DNA from: an uncultured Arenicella sp.
Lineage (GTDB): Bacteria > Pseudomonadota > Gammaproteobacteria > Arenicellales > Arenicellaceae
DNA: 64,000 nucleotides
Direction: 5' to 3'
Assembly: GCA_937974565.1 (NCBI GenBank)
Contig: CALJWL010000027.1
Location: 1 to 64,000 of the forward strand
A model generated the notes under the pieces. The model saw only the letters and a program-made list of their open reading frames with translations. It was not told the origin of the DNA and ran no database searches. Of the stretch, positions 9,368 to 17,654 are shown piece by piece (position 1 is the stretch's first letter; each line of letters opens with the position of its first letter). A program made the position numbers and the translations under genes.

Positions 9368-10210
9368 TTACATGATGCTCGATTCGCCTGCAAATAAAGG
9401 CTTGTTAAAGTTAACAGAAGAGTTTTCACCAACGTTATCTTCCAGGCTCTTAAAATCATATAAGCCTGTATCAGCTAGTTGAGACGGTGAGACGTTGGTT
9501 AACGCTTTCAGCATGTTGTAAATAGCCTTAGGGTGCTCTTTCTCCATCTGCAGGAGCATTTGCTTTGTGGCTTGGCGTTGAAGGTTTTCCTGAGATCCAC
9601 ACAGGTTACACGGAATAATCGGGAATTCTCGAGCCGCAGCGTATCTCTTGATATCTTTTTCTCTGCAGTAGGCTAATGGACGAATAACGATATTTCGTTT
9701 GTCATCACTAATCAGCTTGGGTGGCATAGCGCTGAGCTTCGCACCATGGATCATGTTTAGAAAAAGTGTTTCAACTATGTCGTCAGCATGATGACCTAGT
9801 GCTATTTTCGTAATGCCCATATCTTCAGCAGCGTTATAAAGAATACCACGGCGCAAACGCGAGCATAACCAGCATGTTTTCTGGCCATCATTTAGCTTCT
9901 CCTTGACTATGGAGTAAGTGTCTTTCTCGATTACTTTGTACTCGACACCAAGTTTGTCCAAATACTCGGGTAATACATGCTCAGGGAAACCAGGCTGTTT
10001 TTGGTCAAGGTTTACAGCAACTATGTCAAAGTTGATTGGAGCTACTTTTTTTAGATGAATGAGCACATCTAGCATTGTGTATGAATCAGCTCCACCGCTT
10101 AGACATGCCATTACTTTATCGCCTTCTTGAATCATGCTGTAATCTACAACAGCTTTACCTGATTCTCTAAAAAGAAGTTTGCGTAGTTTCTCGAAATTTC
10201 TAGAAGGCAT
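9368..10210 (-). CDS. ttcA: TtcA, tRNA 2-thiocytidine synthetase (island-borne copy)
   Basis: A 280-residue TtcA, which thiolates cytidine 32 of certain tRNAs using ATP and an Fe-S cluster. The two paired Cys motifs ([17 protein letters not shown]) and [18 protein letters not shown] are intact. The PP-loop reads SGGADS (residues 38-43) instead of the family's SGGKDS; codon 41 is GCT at 10088-10090. PP-loop enzymes tolerate many residues at that position, so activity is likely kept. ATG 10210 is preferred to an in-frame TTG at 10222; neither has a clear Shine-Dalgarno. It faces a second, truncated ttcA at 10384, and probably replaces it. More divergent from enterobacterial TtcA than the broken copy, consistent with foreign origin. 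Confidence 0.92.
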   Translation of the reverse strand: MPSRNFEKLRKLLFRESGKAVVDYSMIQEGDKVMACLSGGADSYTMLDVLIHLKKVAPINFDIVAVNLDQKQPGFPEHVLPEYLDKLGVEYKVIEKDTYSIVKEKLNDGQKTCWLCSRLRRGILYNAAEDMGITKIALGHHADDIVETLFLNMIHGAKLSAMPPKLISDDKRNIVIRPLAYCREKDIKRYAAAREFPIIPCNLCGSQENLQRQATKQMLLQMEKEHPKAIYNMLKALTNVSPSQLADTGLYDFKSLEDNVGENSSVNFNKPLFAGESSIM

Positions 10211-10383
10211 GAATATGGACAAATTACAGTGTATTAGACGGCGGTATTTTGCCTTAAAATGAGTTCTTTTTCTTGTTGAGAAGTGCTTGTTTTACAAAAA
10301 GCTGATTGAATGTAAGATTAGGCAATGCAACCTACTGATTTGAAAGTGAAAAATTTCAACTGGATTTCGTATATTGAATATAA
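10211..10383. other. Island end between the two divergent ttcA copies
   Basis: AT-rich spacer that must hold the promoter of the island-borne ttcA (reading left) and the recombination end of the island. Host ttcA homology begins sharply at 10384 with GGTAAAGACAGTTATGC. The base just before is part of an in-frame TAA. No long terminal inverted repeat or integrase gene is visible. If the element uses a tyrosine recombinase, the core would be a short sequence such as GGTAAAGACAG repeated at the left end outside the window. Confidence 0.5.
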
Positions 10384-11163
10384 GGTAAAGACAGTTATGC
10401 TTTGCTTACTGTTTTGATGAATTTGCAGGCACGTGCGCCCATCAGTTTTAGTTTGGTGGCGGTTAATCTTGACCAAAAGCAACCGGGCTTTCCTGAACAC
10501 GTGTTACCCGATTATTTGAATCAATTGGGTGTTGAATACCGAGTCGTTGAGGAAGACACTTACAGCATTGTGACTGATAAAATTCCAGAAGGAAAAACCA
10601 CCTGCTCTCTTTGTTCACGTTTGCGTCGAGGTATATTATATCGAACCGCCACTGAACTTGGAGTGACCAAAATTGCCTTAGGTCACCACATGGACGATAT
10701 GGTAGAAACCTTGTTTTTAAACATGTTTCATGGCGCCCGCATGAAAAGCATGCCGCCTAAACTGGTGAGTGATGATAAGCAGCACGTTGTTATTCGACCA
10801 TTGGCTTACAGTCGTGAAACAGACATTGCCCAATTTGCAGTTAATAATGATTATCCAATCATTCCGTGCAATTTATGCGGGTCACAAGAGAATTTACAAC
10901 GTAAGCGAATTAAGCAGATGTTGGCCTTGTGGGAGCAAGAGCAACCTGGGCGAGTGCAAAACGTTTTCAAATCAATGTCGCGTATCACCACATCTCATTT
11001 ACTAGACCGAGATTTGTTTGATTTTGAAAACTTAACTGCACAACGTGCTGACGAATTGAGTGAGCTTGATACCGCTTTTGATGTGTCTCCTATGGAAACG
11101 CTACTGCAACGCTCTTCAATGAACCGTGATTTACTGAGCGAATCGTTGAAAGAATCTCATTAA
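10384..11163 (+). pseudogene. ttcA: 5'-truncated chromosomal ttcA
   Basis: Reads [15 protein letters not shown] and continues through the complete C-terminal three quarters of TtcA, including [16 protein letters not shown] and CNLCGSQ. The first ~40 residues and the first two residues of the SGGKDS PP-loop are missing; codon -1 is TAA at 10381-10383. Internal TTG 10402 or ATG 10417 could initiate, but the product would lack the ATP-binding loop. The body is uninterrupted, so the break is recent or the frame is preserved by chance. Downstream chromosomal genes (msrA and others) follow directly, identifying this as the original host copy. Confidence 0.88.
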
Positions 11164-11343
11164 AAGCCATTTCATCATGGACGTACAATTGGAATGCTTT
11201 GTGATACCTAAGAAGTAGGCTAAAAAAGAGTAGGTTGTCTAATTGTGGTGCGTTGGTGCATCACACAAGCTCTGGTTTGGCGTTTAAGGCCCCTAAACAC
11301 TACGATCAGTTTGAATTGAGAGTGTGGACCGTGTGTGCAATTG

Positions 11344-11381
11344 ATTTAACGGGTTTAATGATGTTGTTAAACCCGTTGAAT
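11344..11381 (+). terminator. Long hairpin between ttcA remnant and msrA
   Basis: AACGGGTTTAA (11348-11358) pairs with TTAAACCCGTT (11367-11377); the stem extends to 15 bp with one U-G pair. It lies between two convergent genes, as expected of a bidirectional terminator, but neither strand has a good T run after it. Confidence 0.5.
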
Positions 11382-11434
11382 GAGATCAGGATCAGTGTGG
11401 GGCTAAAGCTTTCCAGCGTTAGTTGGCAGCCGAT

Positions 11435-12046
11435 TTAGTTTTCTCCCCACAGTTCGCTAACTCGACGGTCACGCCCGCAGCCATTGCGATAAAAGCGGTA
11501 TCGTATTGGGTTTTTTTTGTAGTAATCTTGGTGATACTCTTCGGCCAAATAAAATGGTTTTGCTGGCACGATAGCGGTAACAATATCGCCGTCAAACGGT
11601 TTATTTTTCTCTAAATTGGCAAGCGATTTGCTAACGATGGCTTGCTCGCTTTTGTTGCCGTAAAAAATGGCGGATTTGTAGGAGCTTCCTTTATCACAAA
11701 ATTGCCCACGAGGGTCCGTTGGGTCAATATGACGCCAAAAATACTCAACCAAATCCGAATAGCTCACCTTGGAAGGGTCGTAAGTTACTTTTACGGCTTC
11801 ATAGTGCCCAGTTTCAGTGTATGTCACGGTTTTGTAATCGGCCGTACTTTCAGCACCACCGGAGTAGCCAGAAACCACATTAGAAACCCCTTCAAGCTTT
11901 TCAAAATCGGCTTCAATACACCAAAAGCATCCGCCCGCGAAAACGGCGGTACGGTATTGGCCTGCTTCATTGGCTGATATGTTGCTTGAAGATAATAGCG
12001 TTAAGCCGGTGCTAATGGCAAAAATGAGCTTGGAGGTTGTGTTCAT
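11435..12046 (-). CDS. msrA: Peptide methionine-S-sulfoxide reductase, exported type
   Basis: A 203-residue MsrA that reduces methionine-S-sulfoxide in oxidised proteins. The active-site motif is GGCFWCIE and the C-terminus has the YRNGCGRDRRVSELWG pattern of the subfamily with resolving Cys. The frame extends to 12148, but ATG 12046 gives a clean signal peptide (MNTTSKLIFAISTGLTLLSS) with cleavage near SANEA, so the enzyme probably acts in the periplasm. A second, differently built msrA starts 237 bp away in the opposite orientation. The two share only the catalytic motif region by eye, so this is not a recent tandem duplication. Confidence 0.93.
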   Translation of the reverse strand: MNTTSKLIFAISTGLTLLSSSNISANEAGQYRTAVFAGGCFWCIEADFEKLEGVSNVVSGYSGGAESTADYKTVTYTETGHYEAVKVTYDPSKVSYSDLVEYFWRHIDPTDPRGQFCDKGSSYKSAIFYGNKSEQAIVSKSLANLEKNKPFDGDIVTAIVPAKPFYLAEEYHQDYYKKNPIRYRFYRNGCGRDRRVSELWGEN

Positions 12047-12283
12047 TGGCTGGCTAAGTAAAGTTATGTGTTGGTTTGAAAACCGTTTGAACGTTTCAAA
12101 CGGCTCGATATTGATGCGAATGAAGGCGGTTCGATGTTTAACCCGCATTAATCGCTTGCTAATACGGCGACTTCAGGGTTTTTAATTGGATCGCAAAACA
12201 GTGTGTTTGTCAGCGCTTGCTGCTTCAATCGGTCTATAATGCGATATTAATGAATTCGTAAATTTACACAGCCTTCGAGGAAT

Positions 12284-12928
12284 ATGACCGTGTTAGCCAG
12301 TAAATTATCACTACCGACACCCGATCAAGCGCTGCCTGGACGTCCAGATAAGATGCCCGTGCCAGAGAAGCATTACGTGACTGGTATGCCCCTGTATGCG
12401 CCTTTTTCTGAGAACGATTCAACGCTGAAAACCATTTATTTAGGCTTAGGGTGCTTTTGGGGGGCGGAACGAAAATATTGGCAAATGGAAGGGGTGGTTT
12501 CCACCGCAGTGGGTTATATGGGTGGGTTTACTCCTAACCCAACGTATCAGGAGGTGTGTACTGGCCTAACCGGTCATAACGAAGTTGTGATGGTGGTGTA
12601 CGACTCAACGCTCGTCTGTATAAAAACTTTATTGGCCTCTTTTTTTGAACTGCACGACCCAACTCAAGGTATGCGCCAAGGCAATGATCAAGGCACTCAA
12701 TATAGGTCTGGCATTTATTACACATTGGATGACCAGCGTTGCGCTGCTGAGCAATTGAAAGGCAATTATCGAGTTGCGTTAAGTGCTAGGGGCATGCCGG
12801 AGATCACTACTGAATTGTTGGCGGCACCTGAGTTTTACTATGCAGAGGATTATCATCAACAATATTTGGCTAAGAACCCCAACGGCTATTGCGGTATTGG
12901 TGGCACTGGCGTTAGCTGCCCAATTTAA
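12284..12928 (+). CDS. msrA: Peptide methionine-S-sulfoxide reductase, cytoplasmic type
   Basis: A 214-residue MsrA of the Escherichia coli type: long N-terminal arm, catalytic GCFWGAER near residue 65, then [22 protein letters not shown] and a C-terminal tail ending GGTGVSCPI with the recycling Cys. No signal peptide, so it acts in the cytoplasm. ATG 12284 is preceded by GAGG (12277-12280). The neighbouring exported MsrA suggests separate repair of methionine in two compartments. The following DUF423 gene begins 1 bp after this stop and is probably translationally coupled. Confidence 0.95.
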   Translation: MTVLASKLSLPTPDQALPGRPDKMPVPEKHYVTGMPLYAPFSENDSTLKTIYLGLGCFWGAERKYWQMEGVVSTAVGYMGGFTPNPTYQEVCTGLTGHNEVVMVVYDSTLVCIKTLLASFFELHDPTQGMRQGNDQGTQYRSGIYYTLDDQRCAAEQLKGNYRVALSARGMPEITTELLAAPEFYYAEDYHQQYLAKNPNGYCGIGGTGVSCPI

Positions 12929-12929
12929 C

Positions 12930-13322
12930 GTGGTGAAATTTCCGATAATTGCGGGCGGCCTGCTTTGCTTTTTCGCTGTGGGTATAGGGGCTTTTGGGGC
13001 TCATGCGTTGTCTGAACTGTTGGTATTGAACCAGCGTACGGCTGTTTTTGAGCTGGCAAATCGGTATCAGTTTTATCATGGCTTAGCGCTAATCTTGTTT
13101 GGAGTATTGGCTAAGTTATGCATAGTAACTAATAAATACGTAGCGACTCTAATGTTGATCGGAACATTGATTTTCAGTGGTTCTTTATATTTGTTGGCGA
13201 TCACAAGCAGTACTTGGTTGGGTGCAATCACGCCTATTGGCGGAGTTTTTCTATTACTGTCTTGGTTATTGTTTGTGCTGTCGACATTGCGCTGTGCCTG
13301 TAGTGAAGCAGATAAAAATTGA
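12930..13322 (+). CDS. DUF423 family small membrane protein
   Basis: About 130 residues with four hydrophobic segments and the DUF423 hallmark GIGAFGAHAL followed by ANRYQFYHGLAL. Function of the family is unknown. The frame is open from 12783, but that would overlap msrA by 146 bp; GTG 12930 (or 12933), right after the msrA stop TAA (12926-12928), gives the usual family length. No Shine-Dalgarno is visible, consistent with coupling to msrA. Confidence 0.8.
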   Translation: MVKFPIIAGGLLCFFAVGIGAFGAHALSELLVLNQRTAVFELANRYQFYHGLALILFGVLAKLCIVTNKYVATLMLIGTLIFSGSLYLLAITSSTWLGAITPIGGVFLLLSWLLFVLSTLRCACSEADKN

Positions 13323-13696
13323 TGCGTTTGACTTTTAGCTCATCGAACGTGTGTATACAAACGAAATCATAAGTTGGGCAGTGATCGAATCCTTTAAATT
13401 TACCTAATTAAGGCGAGTGTGTAGAGAAAGGCGAGCATTGCAGATCAATTAGAGGCACGCTATGTTATTGTTTATTATTCCAACTGGTGCGGTTTTTAGT
13501 TTATTGTTCATCTTGATACGGGTTTCACTGAAAGCTTATTTTTCAGCGCCTTTCTTTAATGCCTTTGAGTTCGTGCATTGATGTTGATCGGTTTCTGTTC
13601 AACGGGTTTTTGACACAGTCTAAAATTCTAAATTAAAACCTCACTAAAAAGGTAAGCAATAGTAAGTTCTCTAACGTTATTAATAACCAACTCATC
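13323..13696 (+). other. Intergenic region with possible 39-residue membrane peptide
   Basis: No established gene. ATG 13462 (with AGAGG at 13451-13455) opens a 39-codon frame ending at TGA 13579-13581; the peptide is strongly hydrophobic (LLFIIPTGAVFSLLFILI). It could be a small membrane protein or chance. The rest is probably the promoter and leader of the following sensor kinase. Confidence 0.3.
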
Positions 13697-15106
13697 ATGA
13701 ATCAGCCTGTCTCAAACAGTCAGTACCCAGATATTGTCGATGCCAGCGATGAGGTAAGTATGGAGAGTCGAAAGCGCGTATTAACCATGCGCTTTTTAGT
13801 ACTCGGCATGATCGGCATCTTGTTGATTTGCGTGTTGATGTCCTTAGGTGGTTACTATCGTTTGCAGGTCAATGAAGTTGAGGCGCTCACGGAGCGAGTC
13901 CACGAGCAAATTACAGCGAATGCGCGCGCGGTTTCTAACGACCCTGAGTCAGTTGATCAGTCGGGGTTTGAGGTTATGACGAACCTAATCATGAACCGGG
14001 TGGTTGAGGCCATGGCTGTTAAATTGTTTGACTCTCAAGGCGTTTTGGTTGCACGCGCTGGGGATCACACGAGTTTGCCTGAAAAGATATTGGATCTTAG
14101 TTTGTCAGTGAATCAACCCAACGTAACGTTAACGCCTGTGGCGTTTGATAAAGCATTTTTTTCAAGCATCGTATCGGGTGATTTTGATCCCATTACGGTG
14201 GCCAGTATGGTGCCGCTTCAGGGAAAACGGACTTTTGTGTTTTCGACAATAGATAATGCTTCAGGGTTTGATCGGCAGCGTAATATTGCTTTGCAGTTGG
14301 TATTATTTTTATTGATAAGTACTTGTTTGTTGTTTGTGCTGTTGTACGTTACTTTTTTACGTGGCATTCGAACTATTGATGAACAAGAGCAACGGCTTAA
14401 TCAGCAGATTGCAAGTCTGTCGAATTTGCTCATGATTAATAAAAGTATGCAGCGTAGTATTCGTACTGCCAGTGCCAGAGCGGTGGAATTGAATGAGCAG
14501 TTTTTACGCCGAGTTGGCGCCGATTTGCACGATGGCCCAGCGCAAATGATTGGTTTTTCTGTTATGCGTTTAAATCAAACACTAGAGAAGGATGAGAGTG
14601 GTTTGATCGGGCCCGAGTTCCATGCCATTAAACAAGCACTGGAAGAGTCGCTTGAGGAAATACGAGGTATTTCTTCTGGCTTGGTGTTGCCTGAGTTAGA
14701 AACCATGACGCTTGAACAGTGCATGAGAAAAGTGGTTTTGCTGCATACCTCAGTTCATACAACTAAAGTGGGAGAGTTTTATCAAGACATTGAGCAGAGC
14801 ATTCCTCTGCCAATAAAAATTTGTGCGTATCGATTTGTGCAAGAAGGGCTGAATAATGCACACCGACACGGGCAGGCCGAAAAGTGTCGTTTGTCGGTAA
14901 GTTTAAAAAATCACGTTTTACAGATTTCGTTGAAAGATAACGGCATTGGCTTTCGTAAGTCTCAATTAAGTAATGATGGCAATCATTTAGGCTTGATTGG
15001 TCTAAAAGATCGGATTGAAAGTTTGGGCGGTCGCTTAGCCATCAACAGTGAACTTGGGGTAGGAACATCGTTAAAACTCAGTGTCAGCTTGGTTGACGAA
15101 GAATAA
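13697..15106 (+). CDS. NarX/UhpB-type sensor histidine kinase
   Basis: A 469-residue membrane sensor kinase. One membrane segment lies near residues 32-55 and a second near 196-220, enclosing a periplasmic sensing region of about 140 residues. The phosphoacceptor belongs to the HisKA_3 family (LHDGPAQMIGF), followed by an HATPase domain with N box (EGLNNAHRHGQ), G1 (DNGIGF) and GLIGLKDRIESLGG. Such kinases phosphorylate NarL/FixJ-type regulators, and one is encoded 316 bp downstream on the same strand. The signal sensed cannot be told from the sequence. Confidence 0.93.
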   Translation: MNQPVSNSQYPDIVDASDEVSMESRKRVLTMRFLVLGMIGILLICVLMSLGGYYRLQVNEVEALTERVHEQITANARAVSNDPESVDQSGFEVMTNLIMNRVVEAMAVKLFDSQGVLVARAGDHTSLPEKILDLSLSVNQPNVTLTPVAFDKAFFSSIVSGDFDPITVASMVPLQGKRTFVFSTIDNASGFDRQRNIALQLVLFLLISTCLLFVLLYVTFLRGIRTIDEQEQRLNQQIASLSNLLMINKSMQRSIRTASARAVELNEQFLRRVGADLHDGPAQMIGFSVMRLNQTLEKDESGLIGPEFHAIKQALEESLEEIRGISSGLVLPELETMTLEQCMRKVVLLHTSVHTTKVGEFYQDIEQSIPLPIKICAYRFVQEGLNNAHRHGQAEKCRLSVSLKNHVLQISLKDNGIGFRKSQLSNDGNHLGLIGLKDRIESLGGRLAINSELGVGTSLKLSVSLVDEE

Positions 15107-15422
15107 AGGGGTTCTGAGAGCATTCTTGAGGCTGTCAAAGCAACTGAACTTCAATTTATTAACAGTTTGATCTCTTACTTGTTTAACGTGTTTGATTCTG
15201 AGCCGTGAAATCACCCGTGTTGTGTTATGGACATCGGCTGTCTATTCTTGGGTAAATTAGGTAGCATTACCAAAATGTGTAATATTGAGGATCAAAGATC
15301 ATGACCATAAAGGTGATGAAACATTAGGGCTTGTGAGGTTTAATTCAATAGCGTTGGATTAATTGACCTCTAGGTTATTTAATTTAGAAATAGAATAAAA
15401 GAAGTGGAACGAGAGTTAATGC
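15107..15422. other. Intergenic region between kinase and regulator genes
   Basis: A 316-bp AT-rich stretch without a credible gene. It is long for a single kinase-regulator transcript, so the regulator may have its own promoter. I recognise no defined operator. Confidence 0.4.
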
Positions 15423-16064
15423 ATGTCTGATAGGATTTCGATTGTGGTTGTCGATGATCACCCATTATTCAGAGAAGGGGTTGTCACCACTCTTCTTGAG
15501 AGTGGTTACTTTGATGTGGTTGCGCAAGCTGGTAGTAAAGAACAAGCCTTGATGTTTGCCGAAAAACACATGCCTGATTTGATGCTGGTCGACGTTAGTA
15601 TGCCAGGAGGAGGCATCGAAACCGCGGGTGAATTGGCCACCCGTTGTCCGGCTATTAAAGTCATTATGTTAACTGTCTCAGAGCAAGAACCCGATGTTCA
15701 AGCGGCACTGCGAGCCCAAGCGCGTGGATATGTGTTAAAAGGGGTTGCGTCAACGGAGTTAATTTCGATTTTACGTGACATCTATAACGGGGATTCGTAC
15801 ATATCGCCCAACCTTGCAGTGAACTTATTAATGCGAAGTCAAGAAGACGCAAAGAAAGACACGGTTGAAGACTTTGACTTGAGCGAGCGCGAGCGTCAAA
15901 TCTTAGAAAAATTGGCGCAAGGCCTTAGCAATAGAGATATTGCCAACGATATTTGTTTGAGCGAAAAAACGGTCAAACATTACATGACCAACATTATGAC
16001 TAAACTGCATGTCAGTAATCGTGTTCAGGCCGCAATCAAAGCCTATGAAATGACCAAATCCTAA
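15423..16064 (+). CDS. NarL/FixJ family response regulator
   Basis: A 213-residue regulator. The receiver domain (residues 1-125) has the acidic pair in VVDDHPLFREG, the phosphoacceptor Asp in LMLVDVSMPG, the conserved Thr in MLTVSE and the Lys in YVLKG. The LuxR-type DNA-binding domain (about 150-213) has the LSERERQILEKLAQGLSNRD and SEKTVKHYMTNIM signatures. It should be phosphorylated by the upstream HisKA_3 kinase and control transcription; targets are not evident. Confidence 0.95.
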   Translation: MSDRISIVVVDDHPLFREGVVTTLLESGYFDVVAQAGSKEQALMFAEKHMPDLMLVDVSMPGGGIETAGELATRCPAIKVIMLTVSEQEPDVQAALRAQARGYVLKGVASTELISILRDIYNGDSYISPNLAVNLLMRSQEDAKKDTVEDFDLSERERQILEKLAQGLSNRDIANDICLSEKTVKHYMTNIMTKLHVSNRVQAAIKAYEMTKS

Positions 16065-16293
16065 GGTTTTTATGTGTGAATGCCTGTTTTGCAAGAATTT
16101 TTAGACTTTAGTCTGATGTAAAAGGTACTTTTGGCAATATGAATCATAGCGCTGCCTGCTTATGATTATGTCATGGTTAGGTAGGGCGTATAAATCAGCT
16201 CTGGCAATGACAGTTTTGGGTAGGAGTTGGGTGATTCCTTTCATTGTTAGGGTATGATTTTTACACTTTCCAAAAAACTTTTTAAGGTTTTTA

Positions 16294-16319
16294 GAGGCTC
16301 CGGGGGCGGAGCCTTTTTT
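16294..16319 (+). terminator. Strong intrinsic terminator with no adjacent + strand gene
   Basis: GGCTCCG (16296-16302), loop GGGG, CGGAGCC (16307-16313), then six T. The nearest + strand gene ends 230 bp upstream at 16064. A TATGAT box at 16253-16258 without a good -35 could start a ~55-nt RNA ending here, or this simply ends the two-component operon transcript with a long 3' untranslated tail. Confidence 0.85.
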
Positions 16320-16413
16320 GTGCCCGATGCATTTGTTTGAGCGTACCAATAAGGATGAACGTAAAAGGGACATGCACGCAATTGGGGCCATGATGAGTGC
16401 GTGTTGACTTAAG

Positions 16414-17502
16414 TTAGTCAGATAATACGCCACCGCAACTGCTGCCCGCGCCGGCGGTGCAGCCGAAACAGTGCCGATTAGTGGCAATAGGTTGACCGGC
16501 CACTCCGTCAATCTCAATATCCCAAAGATAGCGGGTTTGTTGGCCGCTCATTGGGATATCCAACATTTGGTTGAAATCACAGTCGAACACTCGGCCTTCC
16601 CAATCTAAGTTAATCAAGTGCCGGCACATCAATTGGTCTATGGTAGACGCATTAAAGTTACTAACCAGCAGGTCTTGGTAGTCGTTAATTTCGCCGTCGC
16701 GTTGTAAAGCATGGGCAAAGCGGTTGATTGGAATGTTGGTGATGGCAAGCAGATTGGAAAAAGTAATGTTGAAATTGTCTCTCAACATGTTTCGATAATC
16801 TTGCTCTAAACTTGATTGCGGAGGCGGCAGAAATGCGCCTCCTGGGTTATAGACAAGGTTCAGACTTAGTGCGTCGTCGTGGCCATAACCTAAACTGTTC
16901 AATAACTGCAGACCTGCAATACTTTTATCGAATACACCCTTGCCGCGTTGAGCATCAACATTGTCTTCGGTATAGCAGGGCAGAGAACACACTAAACGTA
17001 TTTTATTGTCTGCATACCATTGGGCTAGATCTTCTTGCCCCTGTTCATACAGTACCGTGATGTTGCAGCGCGATGTTATTTGCACCCCCATATTCAAAAG
17101 GGCGTGGCAAAAGTCGCGAAAGTGCGGGTTCATTTCAGGCGCTCCGCCCGTCAGATCTACTTTTTGGATGTTGGCCTGTTTAGCCCACCTTAAGATTTTT
17201 TGCATCGTGGCCCAAGTCATGATTTCGGTGCGCTTAGGGCCAGCGTCTACATGACAATGGTGGCAAGCCAAATTGCACAGTTTGCCTAAATTTATTTGCA
17301 GTTCATTCGGTTGAGCGTGTTTTAGTTCTATGCCAAGCGCGGCTAACGTCTCATCGAACACAGGGCCTGTTTGTGGAATTGTAAATTGGTCTGCCACTTG
17401 GTAGGTGCTGCCCACGCTTGGATGATCTGGGAGTTGGCCGTTCTCTAAGTGAATTTCAGCAGTTTTCATAGGTGTATTGTCTGTGTTTCTCGTTAACGAC
17501 AT
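16414..17502 (-). CDS. arsS: Arsenosugar biosynthesis radical SAM protein ArsS
   Basis: A 362-residue radical SAM enzyme. The CX3CX2C cluster motif is CNLACHHC, with LTGGAPEMNPHF downstream and the typical Cys-rich tail CFGCTAGAGSSCGG of the ArsS/DUF3641 family. ArsS is linked to the step joining methylated arsenic to the adenosyl moiety of SAM on the way to arsenosugars. No arsM methyltransferase, ars repressor or arsenic pump is nearby. The start could be ATG 17502 or ATG 17469 (11 residues shorter); neither has a clear Shine-Dalgarno. Transcribed in the same direction as the upstream FIST and nth genes, after a 152-bp gap. Confidence 0.9.
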   Translation of the reverse strand: MSLTRNTDNTPMKTAEIHLENGQLPDHPSVGSTYQVADQFTIPQTGPVFDETLAALGIELKHAQPNELQINLGKLCNLACHHCHVDAGPKRTEIMTWATMQKILRWAKQANIQKVDLTGGAPEMNPHFRDFCHALLNMGVQITSRCNITVLYEQGQEDLAQWYADNKIRLVCSLPCYTEDNVDAQRGKGVFDKSIAGLQLLNSLGYGHDDALSLNLVYNPGGAFLPPPQSSLEQDYRNMLRDNFNITFSNLLAITNIPINRFAHALQRDGEINDYQDLLVSNFNASTIDQLMCRHLINLDWEGRVFDCDFNQMLDIPMSGQQTRYLWDIEIDGVAGQPIATNRHCFGCTAGAGSSCGGVLSD

Positions 17503-17654
17503 TGCTGGTTGTCAATAAATGCGGGTGATCGATCTAAAGTGACGATTAACCAACGAAATCAAGCTTATGTAAGTTGATGCCTAGCTTAGACCATGAGCAT
17601 ATGACATTTTTAAGACCCATTCCTGACATAATATCATGCAATTTTTTGCGGTCT

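Larger units (their letters stand above)
1..10383. mobile_element. Right-hand part of a genomic island inserted in ttcA
   Basis: Everything left of 10384 looks foreign to the chromosome. The + strand ttcA begins abruptly at the PP-loop codons at 10384, directly after an in-frame TAA at 10381-10383, so its 5' end has been replaced. The island side carries putative defence genes, two unrecognised genes and a complete ttcA in the opposite orientation at its edge. No integrase, transposase or left junction is visible; these would lie before position 1. Insertion in ttcA is known for lambdoid prophages such as Rac, so the gene is an accepted target. The boundary is seen directly; the nature and left extent of the element are inferred. 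Confidence 0.65.

Noticed and set aside
10318-10500. Open - strand frame spanning the island junction
   Set aside because: It covers the ttcA junction in antisense, has no Shine-Dalgarno or protein-like composition, and is explained by the ttcA remnant.
10384-11163. Second ttcA as a functional paralogue
   Set aside because: It lacks the first two residues of the PP-loop and everything upstream, and has a stop directly before; ATP binding would be lost.
16101-16517. 138-residue - strand frame overlapping the end of arsS
   Set aside because: It overlaps the conserved Cys-rich tail of arsS in another frame and includes an obvious terminator; composition is not protein-like.
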